Of a DNA stretch of 63,368 bases, positions 34,203-43,565 are shown piece by piece (within the stretch, counting starts at the first letter, position 1; the number at the start of each line of letters is the position of its first letter). Source of the DNA: Arcobacter sp. (GTDB lineage Bacteria > Campylobacterota > Campylobacteria > Campylobacterales > Sulfurimonadaceae). Under the pieces are notes generated by a model. It was given only the letters and a program-made list of their open reading frames with translations, ran no database searches and was not told the origin of the DNA. A program made the translations under genes and the position numbers. The stretch is from the NCBI GenBank assembly GCA_024637195.1, contig JAGXFN010000005.1, positions 1-63,368 on the forward strand, read 5' to 3'.

Positions 34203-35261
34203 TTAATAATGTTTTTGCGGTGGTATCTTGTTTTTTTGATATTTACTGTCTTCCGGCCGCTTCGTCTTGGTGTTAAAAACGATTTTTCTGTTTTCGTTGC
34301 TAGGCAGCAGATACTGCATATCGATATTTCCAGAATGGATATCGATGTACTGCCAGCCCGTTCCATCGCGCTCAAAAAATGGATCCGCCCGGTTCATCTC
34401 TATGGTAAGTTTGGGCAGATACTGTTTTTCTTGAGAGAAGGTTGCGGGGTACGGCCAAGGCCAGGCGGTTGCCATTACAGAGTGAAAACTGATATTTCCT
34501 ATCTGGTTATATTGGATCTGATGCACATGCCCATAGATTACGTTGACCTTGTCAAAAGGCTTCAGCATAGCCTGAATAAGCTCGGCATCCTCCGTCCAGA
34601 AATTCCACCCTTTGTAGATCTTCTGTAAGGGAGAGTGCGAAAACACAACTACAGGTGTCTTTTTCGAGACCTTGGCCAAATCATCAGCCAGCCATTTTCG
34701 CTGTGCTGCGCCCACCATAAAAGGCGAACTTAGAGGATTGTCAAGTCCTGCCATGACGCTCATACGCTCTTCGCCCGAAGACCATTTCCTTGTCCATGCG
34801 TCATCCGTCAAGATACTGTTGAGCACTACAAAATGTACACCCTTATGATCAAAACTGTAATATTGAGCGCCCAGTCGTTTCGACCAGTGCTCTCCGAGGT
34901 CAAGATAATAGTCATGCTCTCCGAGCATCACCTTCAGATCGCTTCTGCATGCTGACAGCATTTCTAGACCATGATCAATCTCAGCGGGCTTGCCCAGTTG
35001 GGCGATATCGCCGCCGTACATCACGAAATCAGGTTTCGGATCAAGCAGATTGCACTCTGCTATCGCGCGCTGAAGGCCTTTGTCCCAGTTCCTTACAAAG
35101 GTATTGCCTTTAATCTGCTGGATATGCGAATCTGAAATGAAGGCAAAGGTAAAATTTTTGGCCTGCGTCTCTTTTGCAAATGCGACTTCGACCAAGCTTA
35201 TCGGAAGAACACAGCCAAGGCCAAATGCACTTGTTGTCTTTAAAAAATCCCTACGTAACAT
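34203..35261 (-). CDS. Tat-exported metallophosphoesterase
   Basis: The N-terminus MLRRDFLKTTSAFGLG is a twin-arginine signal (RRDFLK), so the folded protein is exported to the periplasm. The calcineurin-like metal sites are visible: FISDSHIQQ (40s), YGGDIAQLG (near 82), LGEHDYYLD where GEHD replaces the usual GNHD, FSHSPL (near 205) and YGHVHQI (near 242). Its 352 residues sit between two cytochrome genes in one transcript, so the substrate may relate to a periplasmic redox process; this is inference. Confidence 0.9.
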   Translation of the reverse strand: MLRRDFLKTTSAFGLGCVLPISLVEVAFAKETQAKNFTFAFISDSHIQQIKGNTFVRNWDKGLQRAIAECNLLDPKPDFVMYGGDIAQLGKPAEIDHGLEMLSACRSDLKVMLGEHDYYLDLGEHWSKRLGAQYYSFDHKGVHFVVLNSILTDDAWTRKWSSGEERMSVMAGLDNPLSSPFMVGAAQRKWLADDLAKVSKKTPVVVFSHSPLQKIYKGWNFWTEDAELIQAMLKPFDKVNVIYGHVHQIQYNQIGNISFHSVMATAWPWPYPATFSQEKQYLPKLTIEMNRADPFFERDGTGWQYIDIHSGNIDMQYLLPSNENRKIVFNTKTKRPEDSKYQKNKIPPQKHY

Positions 35262-35270
35262 TTTCTCTCC

Positions 35271-36353
35271 TTATTTAAATTCTGGGCTAGTCAAGGCTTT
35301 TAAAAATGCAACTAGATCCTGCTGTTGTTCTTGACTAAGATTTAGCGGCCGTATGCCTCCATCAAGAAACTTTGATTCCGGGTCTTGCGGGGTTAAGCGC
35401 CCGCCTTCATTATAGAAGATAACCACTGTCTCCAGCGTAGGCAGGCTCCCGTCATGCATATAGGGAAAGGTTTTTTCGATATTGCGCAGGGATGAAGTCT
35501 TGAACGCACCCATAAAGGTGATGTCATTTGTGATAGCAAACCGGCCCAATTCTGAAGAGTCTTTGTTGCTAAGCACCTCTACGTCGACTTTTTTACCCTG
35601 TCTCTGCGATTTCAAGAAGGCTCTTGCAACACGGTCCTCTTCCCCGCCCAGTCTTTTGACACCGACACCGATATTGTGAAAACGGTTGTCCGAGAAGGTT
35701 GCGTAAGAACCGGTGATAGTATGACAGGAGACACAGCGCCCCTGGTTGAGAAAGATATCAAATCCCCTCTTCTGCTGAGCAGTCAGGGCGTCTTCTTCTC
35801 CACCGTAATGGTACTTGTCAAAGGCAGAGTTCCCGGAGATGATCGTACGCTCAAAGCTTGCAATCGCCTTGACGATATGATCAATAGTGATCTCATTTGA
35901 CTTAATGCCGAAGACATCTTTGAAGGCATTTTTATAGTACTCGTCTTTTTGCACTATCGCTTCCATCTGTTTGTGCGAATGCAGCCCTCCCTCTACGGGA
36001 TTGATCGGCGGCTGTTTAGCCTGATCTTCAAGAGAGGGGCTTCGTCCATCCCAAAACTGTGTAGTAAAGTACGCGGCATTGATCACTGTCGGCGCATTTC
36101 TCGTACCATTGCGGTCTTTGAAGCCCTTGGAAACACTCAAATGATCAGTAAAGGCTTTTGATTTTTCATGGCAGGTGTTGCAGCTTACTTTTCCATCAGC
36201 ACTGAACCGTGTGTCATTAAAGAGCACCTCGCCGAGCAGAATCTTGGCCTCCGTTTGCGGATTGTCTTTAGGAATGGAGAGATCGGGAAGACCAAGCGGA
36301 GCACAAAACAAAGTAACAGCCATCACGGTTGTTAACATTAGAGCAAATCTCAT
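35271..36353 (-). CDS. dihaem cytochrome c peroxidase (CcpA/MauG family)
   Basis: After a signal peptide the mature protein has two haem c motifs: C58-C61-H62 (SCNTCHEKS) and C207-C210-H211 (RCVSCHTITG). Bacterial cytochrome c peroxidases reduce hydrogen peroxide to water with electrons from small cytochromes. The 360-residue length and the motifs NAPTVINAAYF and QFWDGRSPSLEDQA fit CcpA rather than three-haem variants. It is the first gene of a transcript with the phosphoesterase and cytochrome c. Confidence 0.93.
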   Translation of the reverse strand: MRFALMLTTVMAVTLFCAPLGLPDLSIPKDNPQTEAKILLGEVLFNDTRFSADGKVSCNTCHEKSKAFTDHLSVSKGFKDRNGTRNAPTVINAAYFTTQFWDGRSPSLEDQAKQPPINPVEGGLHSHKQMEAIVQKDEYYKNAFKDVFGIKSNEITIDHIVKAIASFERTIISGNSAFDKYHYGGEEDALTAQQKRGFDIFLNQGRCVSCHTITGSYATFSDNRFHNIGVGVKRLGGEEDRVARAFLKSQRQGKKVDVEVLSNKDSSELGRFAITNDITFMGAFKTSSLRNIEKTFPYMHDGSLPTLETVVIFYNEGGRLTPQDPESKFLDGGIRPLNLSQEQQQDLVAFLKALTSPEFK

Positions 36354-36441
36354 CTTCTTCTCCTTATTTCTATGCAGCAGTTAAATCTAGGATTTTTTAA
36401 TGCTACATGTAATTTTATAAAAGAGCAGTGATATTAAATAA

Positions 36442-36460
36442 TTAGAAATTTTATCTAATA
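36442..36460. promoter_or_regulatory. inverted repeat upstream of the peroxidase operon
   Basis: ATTAGA (36442-36447) and TCTAAT (36455-36460) form a perfect dyad with a seven-base spacer about 90 bases upstream of the peroxidase start. An AT-rich dyad in front of a peroxide-detoxifying gene could be a PerR/Fur-type site. No half-site match can be proven by eye. Confidence 0.3.
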
Positions 36461-36508
36461 AAAACAAATAGAAAAGAAATTTATGCGGAGAGTGTTAAAA
36501 GAGGTCTG

Positions 36509-37585
36509 CTAGAACTGCTGCAGATTAAAGAGCATGGTCTCTTTTATTCGTTTTAGCGTGCTTTCAAAACTATCGAGAGGTCTTTCTCTAAGTGTTTGAA
36601 GCTTCAAGCGCTCTTGTCGGTAACGGTCGCTTTTTATCAGAAGTTCTTGCTTGTACTCATCAAAACGCGCATCAATAAAATATTTTGTGTTCGTGCTGTT
36701 GCACTTTCTGAAAAACTCTGAGATCTTTTTGAAATCATCTTTGTCCTGCGGTTTGTTGGCTTGAGCATAGCCTTTTTGTGCGATCTGGATCAGGGCATTG
36801 CAAGGCTCGCCGGTACTGACATACGAAAACATCGTCTTTTTAGTATGAAGATGGATATCGTCTTCCTCAGTAAACATGTCGAGCAAAAGAGAGGGAGTGA
36901 CATTTCTGACATCCTCCAGCCGCAATACCCTCGCCGCTGCGATCGCCGATATCTGAAGCTTGAGCTGATCTACTCTTCTCACAAGCTTTACGATCTCGAC
37001 CTGATAGACCTGTACTTTTTTATTTTTGTCATCCCGGGCCTGTTTTACGCGCATCCACGCCTGTTCAGGCTTGTAAAGGATCTGTCCGCCCCCATGCTGT
37101 TCCATTAATGATTTTTTATTTTTAGTGCCCGCGATAGCCTCTATAACGACGGGGCTGAGTTTATCAGCCTTGTCAGCTATGCTGATGAGATCAAAGAAGG
37201 TGTTGATGACTTCTTTATAAAACTCTGCGCCAAAACGTCGCATATAGGTCTGTACAAGTGTGTAGATAAAAGCAAGGTTCTCTTTATTCTTTTTGATCGA
37301 CTCTATCTGGTCTGGCGTGTAATTTTTCTCTTTTAGCAAAGAGAGCAGTTCAGCCAAGATGATCTGAACAAAAATAATGTTCACGCGGCTGAAGTCAAGC
37401 TCATCAATAGATTTGATTTTTAAAAAATTGACCTGTGATGCGATATCGCTCTCGTTGCAGATCTCTTTGCTCATCAAGACCATGATCTCTTTTCTGTCCT
37501 CGTCACAACTGACCTGCATCACCTCTTTTTCAAAGGTAGGCTTCTGTGAAAAAAGATCCTGTATGTACTGTTCTGCTGTGTTCAA
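36509..37585 (-). CDS. uncharacterised 358-residue helical protein
   Basis: I do not recognise a family. The protein has no signal peptide or membrane segment and is mostly helical and charged, with a probable coiled region around 188-225 (VKQARDDKNKKVQVYQ, RRVDQLKLQISAIAAARVL). Notable strings are EQHGGGQILYKPEQAW near 163 and FRKCNSTNTKYFIDARFDEYKQELL near 290. It begins six bases after psd and is the last gene of thiL-truD-psd. It is cytoplasmic; function unknown. Confidence 0.75.
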   Translation of the reverse strand: MNTAEQYIQDLFSQKPTFEKEVMQVSCDEDRKEIMVLMSKEICNESDIASQVNFLKIKSIDELDFSRVNIIFVQIILAELLSLLKEKNYTPDQIESIKKNKENLAFIYTLVQTYMRRFGAEFYKEVINTFFDLISIADKADKLSPVVIEAIAGTKNKKSLMEQHGGGQILYKPEQAWMRVKQARDDKNKKVQVYQVEIVKLVRRVDQLKLQISAIAAARVLRLEDVRNVTPSLLLDMFTEEDDIHLHTKKTMFSYVSTGEPCNALIQIAQKGYAQANKPQDKDDFKKISEFFRKCNSTNTKYFIDARFDEYKQELLIKSDRYRQERLKLQTLRERPLDSFESTLKRIKETMLFNLQQF

Positions 37586-37591
37586 TCTGTC

Positions 37592-38428
37592 CTACTTTTG
37601 CATTCGCGCAATATCTTGTGCAAAACTTACTTTTTCGCCGCTGTCAACAAAGATTTCCATCTTTTCCGCGATCAGCACGATAGTCGAACCCATCTGGAAG
37701 CAGCCGAAATCATCGCCCTTGTCCATATACAGCTCTTTGTACTCATAGGCCACGCTTTCTCGCAGGTCGCCATTGGTTATAATGCTCGGCTCAAAGGAGA
37801 CATCCATTCTTCCTACATTGAGCGCGCCCACCAGCACCATGTAAAAAAGTTCTTCTTCCTGGGTATAACACTCGATGACCACCCTTTCGTTTTCAATAAA
37901 AAGATCAGGCATCTTGTTCAGATAGGTGAAGTTGACCGGATAGAGTTTACCCGGGATATGCACAGCTTTTGTGATGCGGCAGTTAATTGGAATGTGATAG
38001 CGGTGATAGTCGCTTGGCGAAAGGTAGAAGTTGATAAAACGGCCATTTTTTATCCGGTGCTTGTTGTCCGCATCGATAAAAGAGCCCAAAAGCTCGTCCA
38101 CTTTGTATTTCATCCCTTTTATCTGCAAAGAGGTGAAATCGTGGATCTTTCCGCATTCGCTCACCAGAGCATCGCACGGAGAGATCATGACAGATCCGTC
38201 CTTGTTAAAAGCCCGCGGTTCTTTGAGGTGGCGGGTAAAAAGCTTGTTCAGGCTGGCATAGCTTGTTGACGGATGGAACTCGCTCATATCCAGCCCCATC
38301 AGTTTTATATACGAGGCGTTGATAAAGTTCTGCACCGGCGCAGGAAAGGAGGCGGAGGCGAAGCGCCCAAAGAGCTGCGAAAGGGCGGAGGTGATATGTC
38401 TATTCTTCAATGGTGTTTCCTTCTTCAT
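37592..38428 (-). CDS. psd: phosphatidylserine decarboxylase
   Basis: Psd makes phosphatidylethanolamine at the inner membrane. The proenzyme cleaves itself to form a pyruvoyl group at S248 in FQMGSTIVLIAE (LGST is usual; here MGST). The conserved FYLSPSDYHRYHIPINC is at 134-150 and ISPCDALVSECGKI at 82-95. The 278 residues are typical. Its start overlaps the end of truD by 29 bases. Confidence 0.95.
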   Translation of the reverse strand: MKKETPLKNRHITSALSQLFGRFASASFPAPVQNFINASYIKLMGLDMSEFHPSTSYASLNKLFTRHLKEPRAFNKDGSVMISPCDALVSECGKIHDFTSLQIKGMKYKVDELLGSFIDADNKHRIKNGRFINFYLSPSDYHRYHIPINCRITKAVHIPGKLYPVNFTYLNKMPDLFIENERVVIECYTQEEELFYMVLVGALNVGRMDVSFEPSIITNGDLRESVAYEYKELYMDKGDDFGCFQMGSTIVLIAEKMEIFVDSGEKVSFAQDIARMQK

Positions 38429-39521
38429 AGTTTCTGATTTCGCGTTTTGCTAGTTCTTCGATCAGTACGGTAGCATAGGAGCCCTTGGGCAGGGTAAAGT
38501 GCATCTCATACCAGGCCTTGTCTTCTTTGTATTCGGTGTCAATCTCTTCGGGAAAGACAAAGGCGTATCGGCGCGTCCCGTCTTCATTCATGGGTGTGTC
38601 AAACTCTTTTTCTACCGTATGGGCAATATCTTCGCTTTTTTTAACCTTCTTGCCCGGAAGCAGACCTGTTGGGGCGCGGTCTTTTTGGGAAAAGAGTTTG
38701 GCCTCTTCTTCAAGATCTTCAGCATAAAATATTTTACCATAAGGGTAGTGCATACACAAGTCCCCTGGCAGCATTTTAAAAGGGTGAGGCTGTTTCTGCA
38801 TCCGCTTGACAAGCGAAAGGTCCAGATTCAAGACCTCAGAGACCTCCTTTGCCGACAATCCGGAGCACAACCGGCTTATCTCTATGCGGCGGCTCAACCA
38901 GAGGTTGAAGAGGTGGCTTTGATAAGCAGAGACAAAAAGCCTCGCTTTTTTCTTGTTTTTCTCTTTTCGCTTGCCCTCGACGATCTCCCGGCCCAACTTG
39001 TAGTTGTCCCCGTCGTTTCCAAACCGCTGGTAACCGAAATAATTCGGCATCCCGTCTTTGGAAATATGTTTGATCGCCTGGTCAAGCTTAAGCGCAGAGA
39101 GAGGAAGGACTTTTTTCAAACGGATAAAAAAGCGATTCCCTTTGAGGTGACCTGTACGGATCTTATTGTTATGGCGCACTGCGGAGAGGATCTTGATCAG
39201 CGGATGTTCAAAGGCCGCCATCGCCTCTTCTATACGTGCTGGCACAGAGATGTACTGAGTCGTCAGGGCGTTCTTGTCTTTAAGGCCAGCTGTGCCGACC
39301 TCTTTTGCCTTACATCCCGTAGCGTTGCAGATGATGTCGACCATCTCCCATGTGGTCAGGTTCTTTTTGCGTACATGCAAAACAAGATGCTCGCCCTCGC
39401 CGCTAAACTCGTACAGAGGGATCTCATCCACAACAAAGTCACGCGGTGACTGGGCAAAGTGGAAGTCTATGGAGGAGTGGTTAAGATAATAGTTTCGGTT
39501 CAAAAGTGGTGTGCCTTGCAT
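38400..39521 (-). CDS. truD: tRNA pseudouridine(13) synthase
   Basis: TruD converts U13 of tRNA-Glu to pseudouridine. The 373 residues show FVVDEIPLYEFSGEGEHLVLHV (split by family spacing), the catalytic Asp in GTAGLKDKNALTTQ near 80, GNRFFIRLKK, the NYFGYQRFGNDGDNYKLG TRUD-insertion start, and SAYQSHLFNLWLSRR. It overlaps thiL by 22 bases and psd by 29, so it is the middle of a coupled operon. Confidence 0.95.
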   Translation of the reverse strand: MQGTPLLNRNYYLNHSSIDFHFAQSPRDFVVDEIPLYEFSGEGEHLVLHVRKKNLTTWEMVDIICNATGCKAKEVGTAGLKDKNALTTQYISVPARIEEAMAAFEHPLIKILSAVRHNNKIRTGHLKGNRFFIRLKKVLPLSALKLDQAIKHISKDGMPNYFGYQRFGNDGDNYKLGREIVEGKRKEKNKKKARLFVSAYQSHLFNLWLSRRIEISRLCSGLSAKEVSEVLNLDLSLVKRMQKQPHPFKMLPGDLCMHYPYGKIFYAEDLEEEAKLFSQKDRAPTGLLPGKKVKKSEDIAHTVEKEFDTPMNEDGTRRYAFVFPEEIDTEYKEDKAWYEMHFTLPKGSYATVLIEELAKREIRNYEEGNTIEE

Positions 39522-40318
39522 TTGGATTTGTAGTTCTGTCGTTTCGCTTTAGCAAATATATGTAAGGGGCAGCGCGTCGCCTTGGCAATACGCGCTACTT
39601 TTTTTCTCTCCCGCGGCGAAAAAGAGATGAGCATCTCATACTCCTCTCCGCTGCAGCCGAGGGCTTTGTCAATGGGCTTGAAAAACGCAAAGCCCAGGCG
39701 GTTTGCAAGGGAGAGTTTTTTCAGATCAGCAAAGAGTCCGTCCGAGATGTCCATACCGCAGTGAAGCGCCGAGGAGGCCTTGCTGACAAATGTCTGGCGC
39801 AGCTTCGGCGCAAAAAAACGCCCTTTTCTTCTTGCCTTGCCGCCTCGAAGCAGCGCGTTGAGCGCTTTTTTTGAACTTCCCAGCTCGCCGGTGTAGGCTA
39901 CAAGATCACCCGCCTTCAGCCCTCTTCTTCTCAAAGGACGCTTGCTTTTAGCAAGGACCGTGACAGTGATATCTATCTTGATGTTTGATATTGTATCGCC
40001 GCCGACAATCTCTATACCAAACTCTCTGGCTGCTTTGTCGAAACCGCCAAAAAGTTCTTTGAGTTCGGCCGGACGCAGTGTGGAAGGCACAGCGACGGCC
40101 AAAAGTGCATACAGAGGGTCGGCATTCATGGCTACAGCATCTGAAATATTGACGATCATTGCCTTGTAGGCGATCTCTTCAAGACTAAACCATTCCCGCT
40201 TAAAATGCACGTTTTCAAAAAAAGCATCTTTTGAGATAATCCAGTCGTCTACAATGGCAGCATCGTCTCCGATTTTTCTGGAACGGAAGCAGGAGATGAA
40301 AAAGTCTTCTTTATTCAA
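39500..40318 (-). CDS. thiL: thiamine-monophosphate kinase
   Basis: ThiL phosphorylates thiamine monophosphate to the active cofactor, needed by 2-oxoacid enzymes. The AIRS-like fold motifs are GDDAAIVDDWIISKDAFFENVHF near 17-39, VNISDAVAMNADPLYALLAV near 55-74, and GGDTISN near 102. At 272 residues it is shorter than the E. coli enzyme (about 325), mostly in the C-terminal part, as in other Campylobacterota. It heads thiL-truD-psd. Confidence 0.92.
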   Translation of the reverse strand: MNKEDFFISCFRSRKIGDDAAIVDDWIISKDAFFENVHFKREWFSLEEIAYKAMIVNISDAVAMNADPLYALLAVAVPSTLRPAELKELFGGFDKAAREFGIEIVGGDTISNIKIDITVTVLAKSKRPLRRRGLKAGDLVAYTGELGSSKKALNALLRGGKARRKGRFFAPKLRQTFVSKASSALHCGMDISDGLFADLKKLSLANRLGFAFFKPIDKALGCSGEEYEMLISFSPRERKKVARIAKATRCPLHIFAKAKRQNYKSKCKAHHF

Positions 40319-40482
40319 AAAATTACATCCATGATTGTTCTTTAGGGCACGCCTATAATAAGGGTAATTGTACCAAAACTTCCTTTTATTGAGACGATAA
40401 GTCTATAAAGAGAGCTATTAAGTCGTATTTAATGCAGTGCAGTTTAAAATCTGCCTTAAACAATATACACTATAGGATGCAA

Positions 40483-41691
40483 ATGCGCTGGTCAATAAAA
40501 AAAATATTCAATAATCTCACCAAAATCCTGCTCCTGCTCTCGGTAGTTCTTGGAGTCCTTGCGGTCATTATGTTCAGTTTTAACGCCTCGATTTCAAAGG
40601 TAGACCTTTTGATGCACCAAAAAGCATTAATTAAAGAGGCCTATAATTTCGGCCGAGAAGATATCCAGCTGAGCAACATCAGATTGAAAAGTATTTTTAA
40701 CAATCTAAAATTCGATATTACAAAAATGAAGGATGCTGCAGCGCTTGATATTCTTGGCAATTATGTGTACTCGTACGCCGATGAGTATGCGCAGGACCTT
40801 GAAGCGCTCAGTCTCCAGCAGATGCGCTATATTGAAGCGGCTGACGCCTATTATGACCAAAGCATTGAAAACCTCGAACCGCGCTTAAAAGCGTATAAAA
40901 TGGCCCAAACAGGATATGAGAACAAACTCGCTGAACTCGGAGAGAAGCATCTTGTTTATGAGTCGCAGAAGCTGGTCTTTGTTCAGTACACTGCCTACCT
41001 GGCTTTTTTGATCTCTGTTCTTTCAGCCTTGTGGTTCACGCGCCGCCTTTCGTTTATATACAACGATCTTAAGACACTCTTCTCGGTTGATCTTGAGAGT
41101 AAGGGACGTATGTTTTTGACCGAAGAGGCTGAGATGATCACGAAGCGCATGAACCGTAAGCCTACGGCCACAGAGAACCCGGCCTTTATCGATCCCGTAA
41201 CCGAGATCAACAATTACAAGGGCCTGTTGCACGGTTTTGCCAACAGAAAGGGAAATAACGGGCCTATTTTGGCCGTATGTGTTTTCTCCCTTGACAATTT
41301 CAAAGAGATCGAAAGCAAATACAAAAAAGATCTCGCCAATCAGATCCTGAAGAAGATTGCTTTTATGTTTTCTCTATATGAGCAGCATACCGATGTGCTC
41401 GGACGCATTGATTATGATCAGTTTGTTCTTGTCTTGAACAGAAATACTAAAGATACCGCGCTTAAAGATTGCGAGCAGATCAGAAAAAACATCGAAGAAA
41501 CAAAGTTCAAAGCTCCTAGGGGCGAGATAATCAGTCTGACAGTAAGCGGCGGTTTTGTTATCAAATCACCGAATAAACAGATTGATGACACCATCGTTCA
41601 TGCCAAAGAAATCTTGAATACTGCCCTTGCCAAGGGCGGGAACAAGATAGCCCAACTGCGCGACCATGCAGAAAACGGATTAAGGCACTAA
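40483..41691 (+). CDS. membrane GGDEF-like protein with degenerate motif
   Basis: I use the ATG at 40483, five bases after AGGA; ATGs at 40432 and 40477 are upstream alternatives. Two membrane helices (about 15-40 and 175-195) flank a helical periplasmic sensor region. The C-terminal domain has the GGDEF fold ([41 protein letters not shown]). The signature GGDEF at 310-314 reads DYDQF, so diguanylate cyclase activity is unlikely. It may bind GTP or c-di-GMP or act as a docking domain. Confidence 0.8.
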   Translation: MRWSIKKIFNNLTKILLLLSVVLGVLAVIMFSFNASISKVDLLMHQKALIKEAYNFGREDIQLSNIRLKSIFNNLKFDITKMKDAAALDILGNYVYSYADEYAQDLEALSLQQMRYIEAADAYYDQSIENLEPRLKAYKMAQTGYENKLAELGEKHLVYESQKLVFVQYTAYLAFLISVLSALWFTRRLSFIYNDLKTLFSVDLESKGRMFLTEEAEMITKRMNRKPTATENPAFIDPVTEINNYKGLLHGFANRKGNNGPILAVCVFSLDNFKEIESKYKKDLANQILKKIAFMFSLYEQHTDVLGRIDYDQFVLVLNRNTKDTALKDCEQIRKNIEETKFKAPRGEIISLTVSGGFVIKSPNKQIDDTIVHAKEILNTALAKGGNKIAQLRDHAENGLRH

Positions 41692-41699
41692 CCCCCTAC

Positions 41700-41721
41700 A
41701 GCCAAGCGCGGCCTTTTGGCT
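41700..41721 (+). terminator. weak terminator after the GGDEF-like gene
   Basis: AGCCAA (41700-41705) and TTGGCT (41716-41721) form a hairpin just after the stop of the GGDEF-like gene, followed by a modest T-rich stretch (AGGCTTGTTT). It may not stop all readthrough into sdhA. Confidence 0.4.
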
Positions 41722-41806
41722 AGGCTTGTTTATGTCTCAAACTGTAACATTACGATCTAAACATCACAAACGCCCCTGTTTCAACCTACTTCAAGCCATG
41801 CATAGC

Positions 41807-41842
41807 TATAATCCAGCAAAAATATTTTCGGAGGAATTGCGA
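41807..41842 (+). promoter_or_regulatory. sdhABE promoter -10 and ribosome site
   Basis: TATAAT at 41807-41812 with no clear -35 is followed by GGAGGA eight bases before the ATG at 41843. The strong ribosome site decides the sdhA start over longer in-frame options back to 41726. Confidence 0.5.
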
Positions 41843-43555
41843 ATGAGTATTCCTATTTATACTTACGATGCGGTAATTGTTGGTGCAGGGCTAGCAGGCT
41901 GTGCTGCTGCACTTGAACTGCAAAAAGCCGGCAAAAAAGTTGCAGTGATAACAAAACTGCACCCTTTGCGTTCACACTCAGGAGCCGCACAGGGCGGCAT
42001 CAATGCTGCCTTTAGTGAGGCAGACAGTGTTGAGCTGCATGAGTTTGACACAGTAAAAGGTTCTGATTATTTGGCCGATCAGGACGTCGTTGAATTTATG
42101 TGTAAAAATGCTCCGGAGACTGTCCGTTGGATTGAGCGTATGGGCGCTGCGTTTTCACGTACTGAAGATGGCAAGATCGCACAACGCCCTTTTGGCGGCC
42201 AATCTTCACCGCGAGCCTGCTTTGCAAAAGACCGCACGGGTCTTACCCTGCTGCAGACGATTTATGAGCAGGCAAACCGTCATGGCGTCCAGTTCTGGGA
42301 TGAGTGGTATGCCGCAGATCTTCTTTATGAAGAAGGCAAAGTATACGGCATAGCCGCTTATGATATTCGCAACTCTGAGAAAGCGATCTTTAACGCCAAG
42401 AGTGTCATGTTCGCAACAGGCGGCTACGCGCGTGCTTTCAAGATCAACTCAAATGCACATGCGAACACAGGCGACGGACTTTCACTTGTAGCACGTAACG
42501 GTCTTCCTCTGGAAGATATGGAGTTTGTGCAGTTCCACCCGTCAGGACTCTCCGGAAACGGCGTTCTTATCTCTGAAGCGGCGCGCGGCGAAGGCGGACG
42601 TCTTCTTAACTCTGAGGGCGAGCGTTTCATGGAGCGTTATGCGCCTAATGCGCTGGAGCTTGCTTCTCGCGACGTGGTTGCGCGTGCTATCATCCAGGAG
42701 ATCCGTGAAGGACGTGGCGTAGGCCCGCGTAAAGATGCGGTCTACATCGATCTTGTCCATCTTGGCAAAGAGAAGATCATGGAAAGACTTCCTGAGCTTC
42801 GCGATCTGGCCATCACTTTCTTGGGTCTGGATATGATCAAAGAGCCTATCCTTATCTCTGCAACAGCACACTACTCAATGGGCGGTATTCCCTGTGATGT
42901 CGACGGGCATGTGCGCAAGAACAACACCGAGTTTGTAGAGGGCTTCTACGCGGCGGGCGAATGTTCATGTGTATCTGTGCACGGCGCGAACCGTTTGGGT
43001 GCGAACTCTGTACTTGAGGCGCTTCTTTTCGGCCGTTTTGTCGGTAAGTCAATGGTCAATGATATTGACGGTATTGAACTTCGCAAAGCAACACAGGCTG
43101 ACGCCGATGCGATGAACAGTGAGATCGACTGGATTCTGACGAACAACGGTACAGAAAAAGTCAGTACTCTTCGCGACGAGCTGCAGCAGTCGATGACAGA
43201 CAATGCCGGTGTTTTCCGTTCGGAAGAGACACTGCTTAAGCAAGTCTCTATCATGAAAGAACTGCAAGCACGCTATAAAAACATCCGTATCGAAGACAAA
43301 TCAAAGATCTTCAATACCGAACTGCAAGAAGCAATCGAGTTTGGCCATATGCTTGACTACTCTCTCTTTATCATAGAGAGTGCTTTGGCACGCAAAGAGA
43401 GCCGAGGTGCGCACTTCCGCGAAGACTTCACCACACGTGATGATGAGAACTTCTTGAAACACACCATGGCTTACATGGACAAAGACGGAAAGATCAAGCT
43501 AGACTACATGGACGTCATTCTTGGCAAACATGAACTTAAAGCTAGAAGCTACTAA
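41843..43555 (+). CDS. sdhA: succinate dehydrogenase/fumarate reductase flavoprotein
   Basis: The flavoprotein subunit oxidises succinate or reduces fumarate. FAD-binding [14 protein letters not shown] is at 14-27, and the His that carries covalent FAD is H45 in [15 protein letters not shown]. Substrate motifs [21 protein letters not shown] and [17 protein letters not shown] are present. There is no Tat signal, unlike the periplasmic MfrA of Wolinella and Campylobacter jejuni, so this enzyme faces the cytoplasm. It heads an sdhABE operon of the class with an HdrB-like third subunit in place of cytochrome b anchors. Confidence 0.95.
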   Translation: MSIPIYTYDAVIVGAGLAGCAAALELQKAGKKVAVITKLHPLRSHSGAAQGGINAAFSEADSVELHEFDTVKGSDYLADQDVVEFMCKNAPETVRWIERMGAAFSRTEDGKIAQRPFGGQSSPRACFAKDRTGLTLLQTIYEQANRHGVQFWDEWYAADLLYEEGKVYGIAAYDIRNSEKAIFNAKSVMFATGGYARAFKINSNAHANTGDGLSLVARNGLPLEDMEFVQFHPSGLSGNGVLISEAARGEGGRLLNSEGERFMERYAPNALELASRDVVARAIIQEIREGRGVGPRKDAVYIDLVHLGKEKIMERLPELRDLAITFLGLDMIKEPILISATAHYSMGGIPCDVDGHVRKNNTEFVEGFYAAGECSCVSVHGANRLGANSVLEALLFGRFVGKSMVNDIDGIELRKATQADADAMNSEIDWILTNNGTEKVSTLRDELQQSMTDNAGVFRSEETLLKQVSIMKELQARYKNIRIEDKSKIFNTELQEAIEFGHMLDYSLFIIESALARKESRGAHFREDFTTRDDENFLKHTMAYMDKDGKIKLDYMDVILGKHELKARSY

Positions 43556-43565
43556 GGAGAGAGAC

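Noticed and set aside
38499..39449. 316-codon plus-strand frame across truD
   Set aside because: It overlaps the well-supported truD gene over its whole length and matches no family.
41843..43555. Periplasmic MfrA-type fumarate reductase
   Set aside because: No twin-arginine signal precedes the FAD domain, even in the longest in-frame extension.
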